Below are positions 1 to 8,190 of a stretch of 64,000 bases of DNA, in pieces. The translations under genes were made by a program, and so were the position numbers. This stretch comes from Herbaspirillum sp. ST 5-3 (GTDB lineage Bacteria; Pseudomonadota; Gammaproteobacteria; Burkholderiales; Burkholderiaceae_D): positions 145,605 through 209,604 of the forward strand of contig NZ_STGI01000004.1 in the NCBI RefSeq assembly GCF_004804275.1, given 5' to 3'. The notes below the pieces were generated by a model. The model worked only from the letters and a program-made list of their open reading frames with translations. It was not told the origin of the DNA and searched no databases. Every line of letters starts with the position of its first letter. Positions within the stretch are counted from its first letter, which is position 1.

Positions 1-21
1 TGCATCTGATCTGGAGAGCTC

Positions 22-1122
22 ATGCAACAACGCAAGTTCAAGTTAACACAACTCGCCCTCGCGGCAGCCTTGGTCGCGGCGACCGCTGCACCGGCGGCCA
101 TGGCACAAACCAATGTCTCGGTAAGCGGCCTTGTCGACGTTTTCGCCGGCAAAGTGCGCAACGCCGGCGACGCGAACAGCCGTTCCGTCGTCAACAGCGG
201 CGGCATGACGACTTCCTGGTTCGGATTCAAGGGTTCCGAGGATCTCGGCGGCGGCCTGAAAGCCAACTTCCAGCTGACCAGCTTCATTCAGGCGGATACC
301 GGCTCGCAAGGCCGCTTCCCCGGCGATACCCTGTTCTCGCGCGACGCCAATGTCGGCCTGTCCGGCAGCTTTGGCGCGGTTTCACTCGGCCGCGAACTCG
401 CTCCGCAATTCCTGCCGACCATTCTGTTCAATCCGTTCGGTGATTCCTACACGTTCTCGCCGCTGATCCTGCAGGCCGATGTGCCGCTGTTCAACGGATC
501 GGCCTGGACCAACTCCTTCACGGGCGATACCGGCTGGAGCAATTCGATTCGCTATACGACACCGAACTTCGGCGGCCTCACCGCGAACCTGCATTACCAA
601 TTCGGCGAAGTGGCGGGCAACAACGGCAAGAACAACGTCGGCCTGAACCTGCTCTATTTCGGCGGCCCGCTGGCCCTGACCGCGTTCTATCACAACGTCG
701 AAATCAACAATCCGCTGAATGTCCCGGCCGGCAATGTACAACCCGGCGGCAACCTGCCGCTCGCCTCGGGACTGTCCGCAGCACGCCAGACCGCATGGAT
801 GGTCGGCGGCAGCTATGACCTGAAGGCAGCGAAACTGTTCGCGACCTACGGCCAGACCTCGCACAACATCGACCTCGACGACAAGACCGTGTCGCTCGGC
901 GCAACCGTTCCCGCCGGCCAGGGCAAGATCATGGCAGCCTGGGCACAGACCAAACGCACCGGCACGGCCATCGGCGCCGACCAGAAACGCAATACGACGT
1001 CAGTCGGCTATGACTACGACCTGTCCAAGCGCACCGATCTGTACGCAGTCTTTATGAATGACCGCATCACCAGCCAGAACAACGGCAACAGCTTCGGCGT
1101 CGGCGTGCGTCATCGTTTCTAG
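22..1122 (+). CDS. Gram-negative trimeric porin
   Basis: Outer-membrane general porin of the betaproteobacterial OmpC/Omp32-like family, 366 aa, letting small hydrophilic solutes cross the outer membrane. The N-terminus is a clear Sec signal peptide with a basic start, a hydrophobic Ala/Leu core and a probable cut after AAPAAMAQ. The mature part is rich in alternating Gly/aromatic beta-strand segments and ends in the outer-membrane signature VGVRHRF with terminal Phe. The ATG is preceded by GGAGAG, and a strong terminator follows. It lies tail-to-tail with the ammonia-lyase gene. Proximity to the purine locus suggests, but does not show, a role in urate or allantoin uptake. Confidence 0.93.
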   Translation: MQQRKFKLTQLALAAALVAATAAPAAMAQTNVSVSGLVDVFAGKVRNAGDANSRSVVNSGGMTTSWFGFKGSEDLGGGLKANFQLTSFIQADTGSQGRFPGDTLFSRDANVGLSGSFGAVSLGRELAPQFLPTILFNPFGDSYTFSPLILQADVPLFNGSAWTNSFTGDTGWSNSIRYTTPNFGGLTANLHYQFGEVAGNNGKNNVGLNLLYFGGPLALTAFYHNVEINNPLNVPAGNVQPGGNLPLASGLSAARQTAWMVGGSYDLKAAKLFATYGQTSHNIDLDDKTVSLGATVPAGQGKIMAAWAQTKRTGTAIGADQKRNTTSVGYDYDLSKRTDLYAVFMNDRITSQNNGNSFGVGVRHRF

Positions 1123-1221
1123 GATTTTGAATCGGGCGAGAGCGCAAGCTGTCGCCCGTGTGTGTTGCCGGCCACAAGCCTGCTTCACATGATTGATCGA
1201 TTGATTTCGATTTATCAGACC

Positions 1222-1250
1222 AGCCCGGCGGATCGCCGGGCTTTCTTTTT
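1222..1250 (+). terminator. Intrinsic terminator of the porin gene
   Basis: A perfect 9-bp stem AGCCCGGCG / CGCCGGGCT with a 3-nt loop is followed directly by TTCTTTTT. This is a textbook rho-independent terminator about 100 bp after the porin stop. The stem also lies just past the end of the leftward ammonia-lyase gene, but on that strand no T-run follows, so it is assigned to the porin. Confidence 0.93.
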
Positions 1251-1268
1251 AGGGCGTGTGCTTGTCCC

Positions 1269-2897
1269 TTATTGGGCAAAACTGCCGATCTTCTTCTCCA
1301 CCGCGGCACGCACCGAACCGCTCGTGATGAACGAGCGCGCGGTGGCAATGTCGTTGTGAAACCAGCGATCGCCTTCCAGGCAGGCCGGGATCTGGCGACG
1401 GATTTCTTCGTAGGCCGCCTGCGTTCCCTTCCCCAGCACGAATCCGGGCAACAGCGATTCCGTCATGGTCAATCCCTGCGCGGCGAACAGCATTTCCACG
1501 CCGACGATGTATTGCGTGTTGGCGACCACGGTCGCGGCCTTGCGCGCGCACCAGGTCGAGTTCGAGACGTGATCCTCGCTGTTGCCCTTGGCCGGGATGC
1601 TGTCCACGCTGCCCGGCATGCAAAGCGTGCGGTTTTCCATCACCAGCGAACTCATCGAGCACTGCACCACCGTATAGCCGGTGTTGACGCCGCGAATGCC
1701 GCTCATCAGGTTGCGTGGCAGTCCCCACGACAGCGTGGGATCGATCAGGCGCGCAATGCGCCGCTCGCAAATGCTGCCGAGGTCGGCGATGGCCATCGAA
1801 AGCAGGTCCATGGCCTGCGCCAGATACTGGCCGTGGAAATTGCCGCCCGAGATGATCTCGAACCCGCCGCCCTCCTTCCCGAAAATCAAGGGATTGTCGG
1901 TGGCCGAATTGATCTCCTTGTCGACGATGGTATCGATGTAGTCGAGCGCATCGAACACCGGCCCGTACACCTGCGGAGCGCAACGCAGCGAGTACACGTC
2001 CTGGATGCGCGGCGTGTAGGGAATGTCGGTGCGACGCGATTCTTCCGGAAACTGCACTGCGCGCGCCTCATGCGAGGTGCGGGTCGAACCCTTGAGCAGC
2101 GTGCGGATGATCGCCGCGGTCTTGATTTGTCCGGCATGCGGTCGCGCCTGATGAATGCGCTCGTCGAATGCCGACATTTCCGCGCGCATGGCTTCCAGCG
2201 TCAGCCCAAGCGACACGCAGGCATCCGACAGAAGATTGCGTGCATCATTAGACGCCAGTACGGCAACGGCGAGCGAGACGGTGCAGCCGTTGATCAGCGC
2301 CGAACCATCCTTGGCCTTCAGATCAAATCTGACCGGCTGGATGCCGGCGGCAACAATGGCCTGCGGCGCGCTCATGCGCTGGCCTTTGTACATGACCTCC
2401 GCCTCATCGAATCCCGCGATCGCCGCTGCGAGATAAGACAGCGGCGCAAGATCGCCGGAGGCGCCGACCGAACCCTTCTGCGGCATGACCGGATGGATTC
2501 CGGCGTTAAGGAAAGCAAGGAGGCGATCCACCACCTCGACACGCGGCGCGGAGTAGTTGCTGGCGAACGCATTGGCCCGCAGCAGCATGGTGGCGCGGCT
2601 CACCTCTTCGGAAAAAGGCTCGCCCAGCCCGGCGGCATGCGCCTTGATGAGCTGCGTCTGGAACAGTTCGATATGCTCGACCTTGACGCGAGTGTCCTTC
2701 AGCAAGCCGACGCCGGTATTGAAGCTGTACATCATTGGCGCATCGTCATGCATCCAGGTGGATTCGATGTAATCGCGGCTCTGCTTCAGCGCATCGCGCG
2801 AGGATTGCGCCAGACGCACCTCAACGCCAGGGTCGCGTGCAATGCTGACGACCTGGTCAGCGGTCAGAGTGAAGCCGTCGATATGGATAATGGTCAT
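1269..2897 (-). CDS. HAL/PAL/TAL-family ammonia-lyase (non-canonical HutH relative)
   Basis: Aromatic amino acid ammonia-lyase family, 542 aa, which eliminates ammonia from a substrate using an MIO cofactor made from an Ala-Ser-Gly triad. The triad is at residues 146-148 in GSVGASGDLAPLSY. Tyr57 (YSFNTG), His87, Asn203 and the YSLRC Arg are present. Several HutH-typical motifs are altered: NGTQ is NGCT, YGINTG is YSFNTG and QEDHVSM is SEDHVSN. Histidine as substrate is therefore uncertain. The ATG at 2897 is chosen because GGAA precedes it and the alignment begins at MTIIHIDGF; longer in-frame starts run into puuD. It follows puuD by 31 bp, so the two are probably cotranscribed. Confidence 0.85.
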   Translation of the reverse strand: MTIIHIDGFTLTADQVVSIARDPGVEVRLAQSSRDALKQSRDYIESTWMHDDAPMMYSFNTGVGLLKDTRVKVEHIELFQTQLIKAHAAGLGEPFSEEVSRATMLLRANAFASNYSAPRVEVVDRLLAFLNAGIHPVMPQKGSVGASGDLAPLSYLAAAIAGFDEAEVMYKGQRMSAPQAIVAAGIQPVRFDLKAKDGSALINGCTVSLAVAVLASNDARNLLSDACVSLGLTLEAMRAEMSAFDERIHQARPHAGQIKTAAIIRTLLKGSTRTSHEARAVQFPEESRRTDIPYTPRIQDVYSLRCAPQVYGPVFDALDYIDTIVDKEINSATDNPLIFGKEGGGFEIISGGNFHGQYLAQAMDLLSMAIADLGSICERRIARLIDPTLSWGLPRNLMSGIRGVNTGYTVVQCSMSSLVMENRTLCMPGSVDSIPAKGNSEDHVSNSTWCARKAATVVANTQYIVGVEMLFAAQGLTMTESLLPGFVLGKGTQAAYEEIRRQIPACLEGDRWFHNDIATARSFITSGSVRAAVEKKIGSFAQ

Positions 2898-2928
2898 GGT
2901 CTTGTTTCCGTTGTGATTCCGTTGTGAC

Positions 2929-4140
2929 TTATTTGGCGCCTGATTCATACCAGCGTGCAATCAGCGCGCGTTCCTCGTCCGTCATATTGGTCAGGTTCCC
3001 GATCGGCATGGATCTCAACTGTACTGCCTGCCGATACACGCGATCCGCATGCTGCCGCAGCAAATCATGCGTGTGCAGCATCACGCCTGCCGGCGCGGTC
3101 GCAAAGCCAGGTTGGGTCGGCTTGTCGGAGTGGCAGACCGCGCAGCGCTGCGCGATGACGCCCTGCACTTGCGCGATGTCGACCGGCGCCCCATCGCTTG
3201 ACGAGAGCTTCGCTGCGGGGCGCGGTGCAATTGCTACCGCGACCACGAGAAGCAAGGCGACACCGGCCGCCGGATAGCCCCATGCAATTCTTCCCTTGTG
3301 CCTGAGGTTGAAGAAATGACGAATCAGCACGCCGGCTGCCATGATGCCCGCCAGGACCAGCCAGTTGTTGGCGTGGTTGTAGGTCATCGCATAGTGATTG
3401 CTGATCATGATGAACAGCACCGGCAGCGTGAAATAATTGTTGTGCACGCTGCGCTGTTTGCCGCGCTTGCCGTAGATCGGATCGGGCGTTTTGCCGGCCT
3501 TCATGGCGTCGACCAGCTTGCGCTGGCCGGGGATGATCTGCATCAGCACATTGCCGACCATGATGGTGCCGATCATCGCGCCGACATGAATGTACGCGGC
3601 GCGGCCGCCCAGGAATTTCGAGAGCACGAAGGCCGCCAGGACGATCAGAAGATACATCACGATGCCGAGCAGCCCGTCGTGCTGACCGAGCGGCGACTTG
3701 CACAACAAGTCATAGACGACCCATCCGGTGACCAGAGTGCCGAGGCCGATGCCGATCGCCTGCGCGCTGCTGATGTCGGCCACCGACTTGTCGATCATCA
3801 TTGCCGGCGCGTTGAAGTAATAGACGATGAACAGCATCGCAAAGCCGGACAGCCAGGTCGAGTAGGCTTCCCACTTGAACCAGTGCAGTTCCTCGGGCAA
3901 CTGCTTGGGCGCGACCAGGTATTTCTGCGGATTGTAGAAACCGCCGCCATGCACCGCCCACAATTCGCCCGACACGCCTGCCTTTTCCAGCTCGGAGCCG
4001 GGCCTGGGGGGCCTGATCGAATTGTCGAGCCAGACGAAATAGAAGGACGCGCCTATCCACGCAATGCCCGTAATCAGATGCAACCAGCGGACCAGCAGGT
4101 TCAGCCATTCGACGCCGTAATTCAGCAACAAAGCTTCCAT
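2929..4140 (-). CDS. puuD: Urate hydroxylase PuuD (membrane protein with C-terminal cytochrome c domain)
   Basis: Membrane-bound urate oxidase that converts urate to 5-hydroxyisourate and passes electrons to the respiratory chain, 403 aa. The N-terminal part carries about eight hydrophobic helices (DUF989 type), starting with RWLHLITGIAWIGASF. The C-terminus is a c-type cytochrome domain with the haem motif CAVCH at residues 333-337 and a likely Met ligand near residue 378. The start at 4140 is set by GAGGAG immediately upstream. It is the first gene of a leftward unit with the ammonia-lyase and is divergent from a LysR gene. Hydroxyisourate hydrolase, the next enzyme of the pathway, is not in the window. 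Confidence 0.93.
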   Translation of the reverse strand: MEALLLNYGVEWLNLLVRWLHLITGIAWIGASFYFVWLDNSIRPPRPGSELEKAGVSGELWAVHGGGFYNPQKYLVAPKQLPEELHWFKWEAYSTWLSGFAMLFIVYYFNAPAMMIDKSVADISSAQAIGIGLGTLVTGWVVYDLLCKSPLGQHDGLLGIVMYLLIVLAAFVLSKFLGGRAAYIHVGAMIGTIMVGNVLMQIIPGQRKLVDAMKAGKTPDPIYGKRGKQRSVHNNYFTLPVLFIMISNHYAMTYNHANNWLVLAGIMAAGVLIRHFFNLRHKGRIAWGYPAAGVALLLVVAVAIAPRPAAKLSSSDGAPVDIAQVQGVIAQRCAVCHSDKPTQPGFATAPAGVMLHTHDLLRQHADRVYRQAVQLRSMPIGNLTNMTDEERALIARWYESGAK

Positions 4141-4379
4141 GAACTCCTCAGGACAGAAGCTCGTCTGCCTCCGCGGGCGCTTCAGACGAGGGGGATTGTC
4201 TCCCGATTGGTCGCGAACCGTTGACAGCTCCGCTGCGACCGGGGTTAACCGACTTTCGATTTCGCGCGCGAGCGACATGCGCGCCGGTTTTTTGATGTTA
4301 AAAGATAGACTTTTTTGTAGCTCGGAACATCCGGCATCAAGTATATTTCACATACACATAACGATATAGAGGGGACGCA
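4141..4379. promoter_or_regulatory. Divergent puuD / LysR control region
   Basis: This 239-bp non-coding region lies between the divergently transcribed puuD and LysR genes. Its right end is AT-rich (4341-4370) and holds the partial palindrome GTAT-N7-ATAC (4341-4355) and CGATATAGA at 4362-4370. The latter is the reverse complement of a 9-mer that recurs upstream of puuE. LysR proteins usually bind such divergent regions; the exact site is inference. Confidence 0.5.
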
Positions 4380-5318
4380 ATGTCAGGCTTGCCGGATCAT
4401 CTGGACATCCATCTCATACGCATCCTGTATTTGCTGCTCTCCGAAAAAAACGTCTCGCGCGTCGCGCTCAAGCTCAACCAGCCGCAGCCGTCGATCTCGG
4501 CTTCCCTGCGCAAGCTGCGCGAGCTGACCGGCGATCCGCTGCTGGTGCGCGGCGCACGCGGCATGGTGCCCACCCAGCATGGCGAAAGCCTGCTGTTGCC
4601 AGCCAAAAAGATACTCGACGAAACCGAAAAGCTTTTCGCGCAGAAGACCGCGTTTTCCCCGCAACACGAAGCACGCACTTTTCATATTGCCGCCCCGGAC
4701 TATCTGGACAGCCAGTTCCTGCCCAATATCGTTGCCGCCGTGCGCCGCGAATCGCCGAAGAGTCGGGTCGTTCTGCACGGCAAGGGGCCGGACAACGATT
4801 ACCTGAAACTGCTGTCGGACGGCGAGCTCGACATCGTGATCGCCAACTGGGACGACCCGCCCGAGCACCTGCACATGTCCAAGCTGTTCGAGGATGAGAT
4901 CGCCTGCATCATGCGCGCCGATTGCGCCTATGCGCTGCGCACCGGGCCGGACGACATGACGGTCGAGGACTACCTGTCGCTGCCGCATGTCGCGCCATCG
5001 CAGATGCTGCCGGGCTATTCCGGCGTGATCGAATCCTTTCTCGCCAAGCAAAACATGCACCGCAACGTGGTGGTCGAGTCCGCCTATTTCGGACTGATTC
5101 CGCACATGCTCACGCGCAGCGACTTGGTGTTGACGACGGGCCGGCAATTCATGCGCTTTTACGAGCGCAACCTGCCGCTCAAGATTTTCACCGTGCCGAT
5201 CAAGTTCCCGACCATGCGTTTTTACCAACTATGGCATGACCGGGTGCATCATGCGCCCGAGCACAAGTGGCTGCGCGAACTGATCGCCGCGACCGCAAAG
5301 TCACTGGTGCAAAAATAG
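4380..5318 (+). CDS. LysR-family regulator of the purine locus
   Basis: LysR-type transcriptional regulator, 312 aa. The N-terminal winged helix-turn-helix (about residues 5-65) includes NQPQPSISASLRKLRELTGD, followed by a periplasmic-binding-like effector domain. It sits between the divergent puuD unit and the codirectional puuE gene, so it is the obvious candidate controller of urate degradation. A purine intermediate as inducer is inference. GAGGGG lies a few bases before the ATG. The shared motif TCTATATCG occurs on both sides of the gene. Confidence 0.92.
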   Translation: MSGLPDHLDIHLIRILYLLLSEKNVSRVALKLNQPQPSISASLRKLRELTGDPLLVRGARGMVPTQHGESLLLPAKKILDETEKLFAQKTAFSPQHEARTFHIAAPDYLDSQFLPNIVAAVRRESPKSRVVLHGKGPDNDYLKLLSDGELDIVIANWDDPPEHLHMSKLFEDEIACIMRADCAYALRTGPDDMTVEDYLSLPHVAPSQMLPGYSGVIESFLAKQNMHRNVVVESAYFGLIPHMLTRSDLVLTTGRQFMRFYERNLPLKIFTVPIKFPTMRFYQLWHDRVHHAPEHKWLRELIAATAKSLVQK

Positions 5319-5335
5319 GCGATCGCCGCTATCTG

Positions 5336-5384
5336 TCTATATCGCGGCGCTGAAAACTGTTATCAGCCGATGCATATATCGCGG
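5336..5384. promoter_or_regulatory. Candidate operator repeats upstream of puuE
   Basis: Direct repeats of TATATCGCGG start at 5338 and 5375, 37 bp apart, between the LysR gene and puuE. The first copy extends to TCTATATCG, which also occurs inverted in the puuD/LysR intergenic region (4362-4370). The arrangement suggests binding sites for one regulator of both purine transcription units. No binding data exist here. Confidence 0.4.
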
Positions 5385-5474
5385 TGCCGCCTTCGCTTTA
5401 CTATCGTCTATCGTTCCATCGTTGTGCCGGCGAAGCGTCGCCGCCCCCTCATGATCAAGTCGTTCAGGTGAAGC

Positions 5475-6437
5475 GTGTCCGATCTCTACAAAAACTACCC
5501 CCGCGACCTCGTCGGCTACGGCCGCAATCCGCCGCATGCGCAATGGCCGGACGGCGCGCGCATCGCTGTCCAATTCGTGCTGAATTATGAAGAAGGCGCG
5601 GAAAACTGCGTTTTGCATGGCGACAAGGCATCCGAAACCTTTCTTTCCGAAATCATCGGTGCGCAAGCATTCGAGATGCGGCATCTGAGCATGGAGTCGA
5701 TCTACGAGTACGGATCGCGCGCCGGCCTGTGGCGGGTGCTGCGCATGTTCGAGGAACGTGCGCTGCCACTTACCGTCTTCGGCGTGTCGATGGCATTGAA
5801 GCGCAATCCCGAGGCGGTGGCCGCGTTCCAGGAACTCGGCCATGAGATCGCCTGCCACGGGCTGCGCTGGATCAGCTATCAGCACATGGATGAGGCGACG
5901 GAGCGTGCGCACATGCAGGAGGCGGTGCAGATCATTCGCGAGCTTACCGGCGCCGCGCCGCTCGGCTGGTACACCGGCCGGGACTCGCCGAACACGCGCA
6001 AGCTGGTGGTCGAGCACGGCGGCTTCACCTACGACGCGGACTATTATGGCGACGACCTGCCTTTCTGGGAGCAGGTCAGCGTCAGCGGCGCGGACGGTCA
6101 AACGGTGAAACGCCCGCATCTGGTGGTGCCCTACACGCTGGATTCGAACGACATGCGCTTTGCCGCCATGCAGGGCTTCAACTCGGGCACGCAATTCTTC
6201 GATTACCTCAAGGATGCCTTCGACGTGCTGTATCGCGAGGGCGATCCGGATGGCATCAACCGCCCGAAAATGATGTCCGTCGGCCTGCACTGCCGTCTCA
6301 TCGGACGGCCGGGGCGCGCTGCGGCGCTGGCGCGTTTTCTCGACTATATCCAGTCGCACGACAAGGTCTGGGTCACGCGCCGCATCGATATCGCCAATCA
6401 CTGGCGCACCATGCATCCCTTCACTGCAGCCCCATGA
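5475..6437 (+). CDS. puuE: Allantoinase PuuE (NodB-like deacetylase fold)
   Basis: Metal-independent allantoinase of the polysaccharide-deacetylase-like PuuE family, 320 aa, hydrolysing allantoin to allantoate. The family start DLVGYGRNPPHAQWPDGARI and the stretch WYTGRDSPNTRKLV are visible. The start is a GTG at 5475, preceded by AGGTGAAGC. The stop overlaps the next start by 4 bp (ATGA), which implies translational coupling to the UraD-AllC fusion. It fits directly between PuuD/UraD chemistry and allantoate hydrolysis. Confidence 0.93.
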   Translation: MSDLYKNYPRDLVGYGRNPPHAQWPDGARIAVQFVLNYEEGAENCVLHGDKASETFLSEIIGAQAFEMRHLSMESIYEYGSRAGLWRVLRMFEERALPLTVFGVSMALKRNPEAVAAFQELGHEIACHGLRWISYQHMDEATERAHMQEAVQIIRELTGAAPLGWYTGRDSPNTRKLVVEHGGFTYDADYYGDDLPFWEQVSVSGADGQTVKRPHLVVPYTLDSNDMRFAAMQGFNSGTQFFDYLKDAFDVLYREGDPDGINRPKMMSVGLHCRLIGRPGRAAALARFLDYIQSHDKVWVTRRIDIANHWRTMHPFTAAP

Positions 6438-8188
6438 GCATCACACTGGAACAATTGAATAGCTGCGAGGCCGCCGAATTCGCGCGGGTACTTGGCGGCA
6501 TTTACGAGCATTCGCCCTGGATTCCCGAGCGCGCGGCACCGCGACGCCCGTTCAAGACCCTGACCGCGCTGAAGCAAGGCTTGCAGGCAGTGGTGAGCAA
6601 AGCCAGCGAAGACGAGCAACTGCGCCTGATCCGCGCGCATCCCGAACTCGCGGGCAAGGCGGCCATCGCCGGCCAATTGACCAGGGAGTCGAGCGGCGAG
6701 CAAGCCAAGGCCGGCCTCAACAACTGCAACCCGGAAGAATTCGCCGCCTTGCAGAAGCTGAATGCAGACTACAACGCGAAATTCGGCTTTCCCTTCATCC
6801 TTGCAGTCAAGGGGCCGGACGGCAAGGGCTACACCCGCCAGCAAATCATCGATACCTTTGCACGCCGCTTGAAGAATTGCCGCGATGATGAGCTCGCGGA
6901 AGACCTGCGCCAGATTCACCGTATCGCTGAACTGCGCCTGAACGATCTGTTCGGTCATGCGCCCTTGCTGGGCAATACCATCATGGAATGGGCGGAAGTG
7001 ATCGGCGCCTGGAGCGATGAGGAACAGGGTCTCACCTGCGCCTACATGACCGGCGCGCATCGCAAGACCGCAGCGCAGATCGCGGTGTGGATGCGTGAAG
7101 CCGGCATGCAGGTGCATATCGACGCCGTCGGCAATGTGGTCGGCCGCTATCAGTCGGACACGCCGAATGCGAAAACCCTGATGACCGGCTCGCATTACGA
7201 CACGGTCTGCAACGGCGGCAAGTACGACGGCCGCGAAGGCATACTCTTGCCGATCGCCGTGGTAAAGCATTTGCATGAACGCGGCGAGAAACTCCCCTTC
7301 CATCTTGAAGTCATCGGTTTTTCCGAAGAAGAAGGCGTGCGCTTCAAGAGCACTTTCCTCGGCAGCAATGCGATTGCCGGACGCTTCGATCTCACATTGC
7401 TGGACAAGCTGGACGCCGACGGCATCAGCATGCGCGCTGCCCTGCTGGAGGCATGCCACAATCCGGACGATATTCCGCAGATCGCGCGTGATCCAAAGGA
7501 CCTGCTCGGCTTCGTCGAGGTGCACATCGAACAGGGACCGGTCCTGCTGGAGCATGCCCTGCCGGTCGGCATCGTGAGTTCGATTGCGGGCAGTTGCCGC
7601 TACCTGCTGGAGTTGACCGGCGTCGCCAGCCATGCGGGAACGACGCCGATGAACATGCGCAAGGATGCCGCAGCCGCTGCTGCCGAGATCATCCTGTACG
7701 TGGAAAAGCGTTGCGCGCAATTCCCGTCGCTCGTCGGCACAGTCGGCCAGTTGCAGGTCCCGAACGGGTCGGTCAATGTGGTGCCCGGTGCGTGCCGACT
7801 GTCACTCGACATCCGTGCGGCCAATGATGCAATCCGCGACGCGGCCATCGAGGACGTACTGCGCGAGATCGATGCGATCTGCACTCGACGCAATGTGGAA
7901 TCCAGACTGGAATTGCTGATGAGTGCGCCAGCCGTGCCCTGCGCACCGCGGTTGATGGAAAAACTGTCGGCGTCAGCCGAACGGCTCGGCGTGACGCCTT
8001 TCACGCTCAGCTCGGGCGCCGGTCATGATGCCATGGCCATGGCGGCGATAACGGATGTTGCCATGTTGTTTACGCGCTGCGGGAACGGCGGCATCAGCCA
8101 CAATCCGCTGGAAACAATGACTGCCGACGATGCGGAGATTTCAGCGCAGGTATTCCTGGATTTCCTGCGGCACTTCAAGACTGCTTGA
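6434..8188 (+). CDS. Bifunctional OHCU decarboxylase / allantoate amidohydrolase (UraD-AllC fusion)
   Basis: A 584-aa two-domain protein. Residues 1 to about 172 are a UraD-type 2-oxo-4-hydroxy-4-carboxy-5-ureidoimidazoline decarboxylase with the catalytic motif RAHPEL (His69). From about residue 178 to the end it is an M20-family allantoate amidohydrolase. Putative metal ligands are His254 and Asp265 (TGSHYDTV, GGKYDGREG), Glu299/Glu300, the VHIEQGP His and the terminal GAGHDAMAMA His. The two steps are not consecutive, because allantoinase PuuE acts between them and is encoded just upstream. The reading frame is continuous with no join artefact visible. It ends 2 bp before the convergent glycerate kinase gene. 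Confidence 0.92.
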   Translation: MSITLEQLNSCEAAEFARVLGGIYEHSPWIPERAAPRRPFKTLTALKQGLQAVVSKASEDEQLRLIRAHPELAGKAAIAGQLTRESSGEQAKAGLNNCNPEEFAALQKLNADYNAKFGFPFILAVKGPDGKGYTRQQIIDTFARRLKNCRDDELAEDLRQIHRIAELRLNDLFGHAPLLGNTIMEWAEVIGAWSDEEQGLTCAYMTGAHRKTAAQIAVWMREAGMQVHIDAVGNVVGRYQSDTPNAKTLMTGSHYDTVCNGGKYDGREGILLPIAVVKHLHERGEKLPFHLEVIGFSEEEGVRFKSTFLGSNAIAGRFDLTLLDKLDADGISMRAALLEACHNPDDIPQIARDPKDLLGFVEVHIEQGPVLLEHALPVGIVSSIAGSCRYLLELTGVASHAGTTPMNMRKDAAAAAAEIILYVEKRCAQFPSLVGTVGQLQVPNGSVNVVPGACRLSLDIRAANDAIRDAAIEDVLREIDAICTRRNVESRLELLMSAPAVPCAPRLMEKLSASAERLGVTPFTLSSGAGHDAMAMAAITDVAMLFTRCGNGGISHNPLETMTADDAEISAQVFLDFLRHFKTA

Positions 8189-8190
8189 GA

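Noticed and set aside
1272-2927. 551-codon open frame on the plus strand antisense to the ammonia-lyase gene
   Set aside because: It is a shadow of a high-GC gene: Arg/His/Ala-rich composition, no ribosome-binding site and no recognisable domain.
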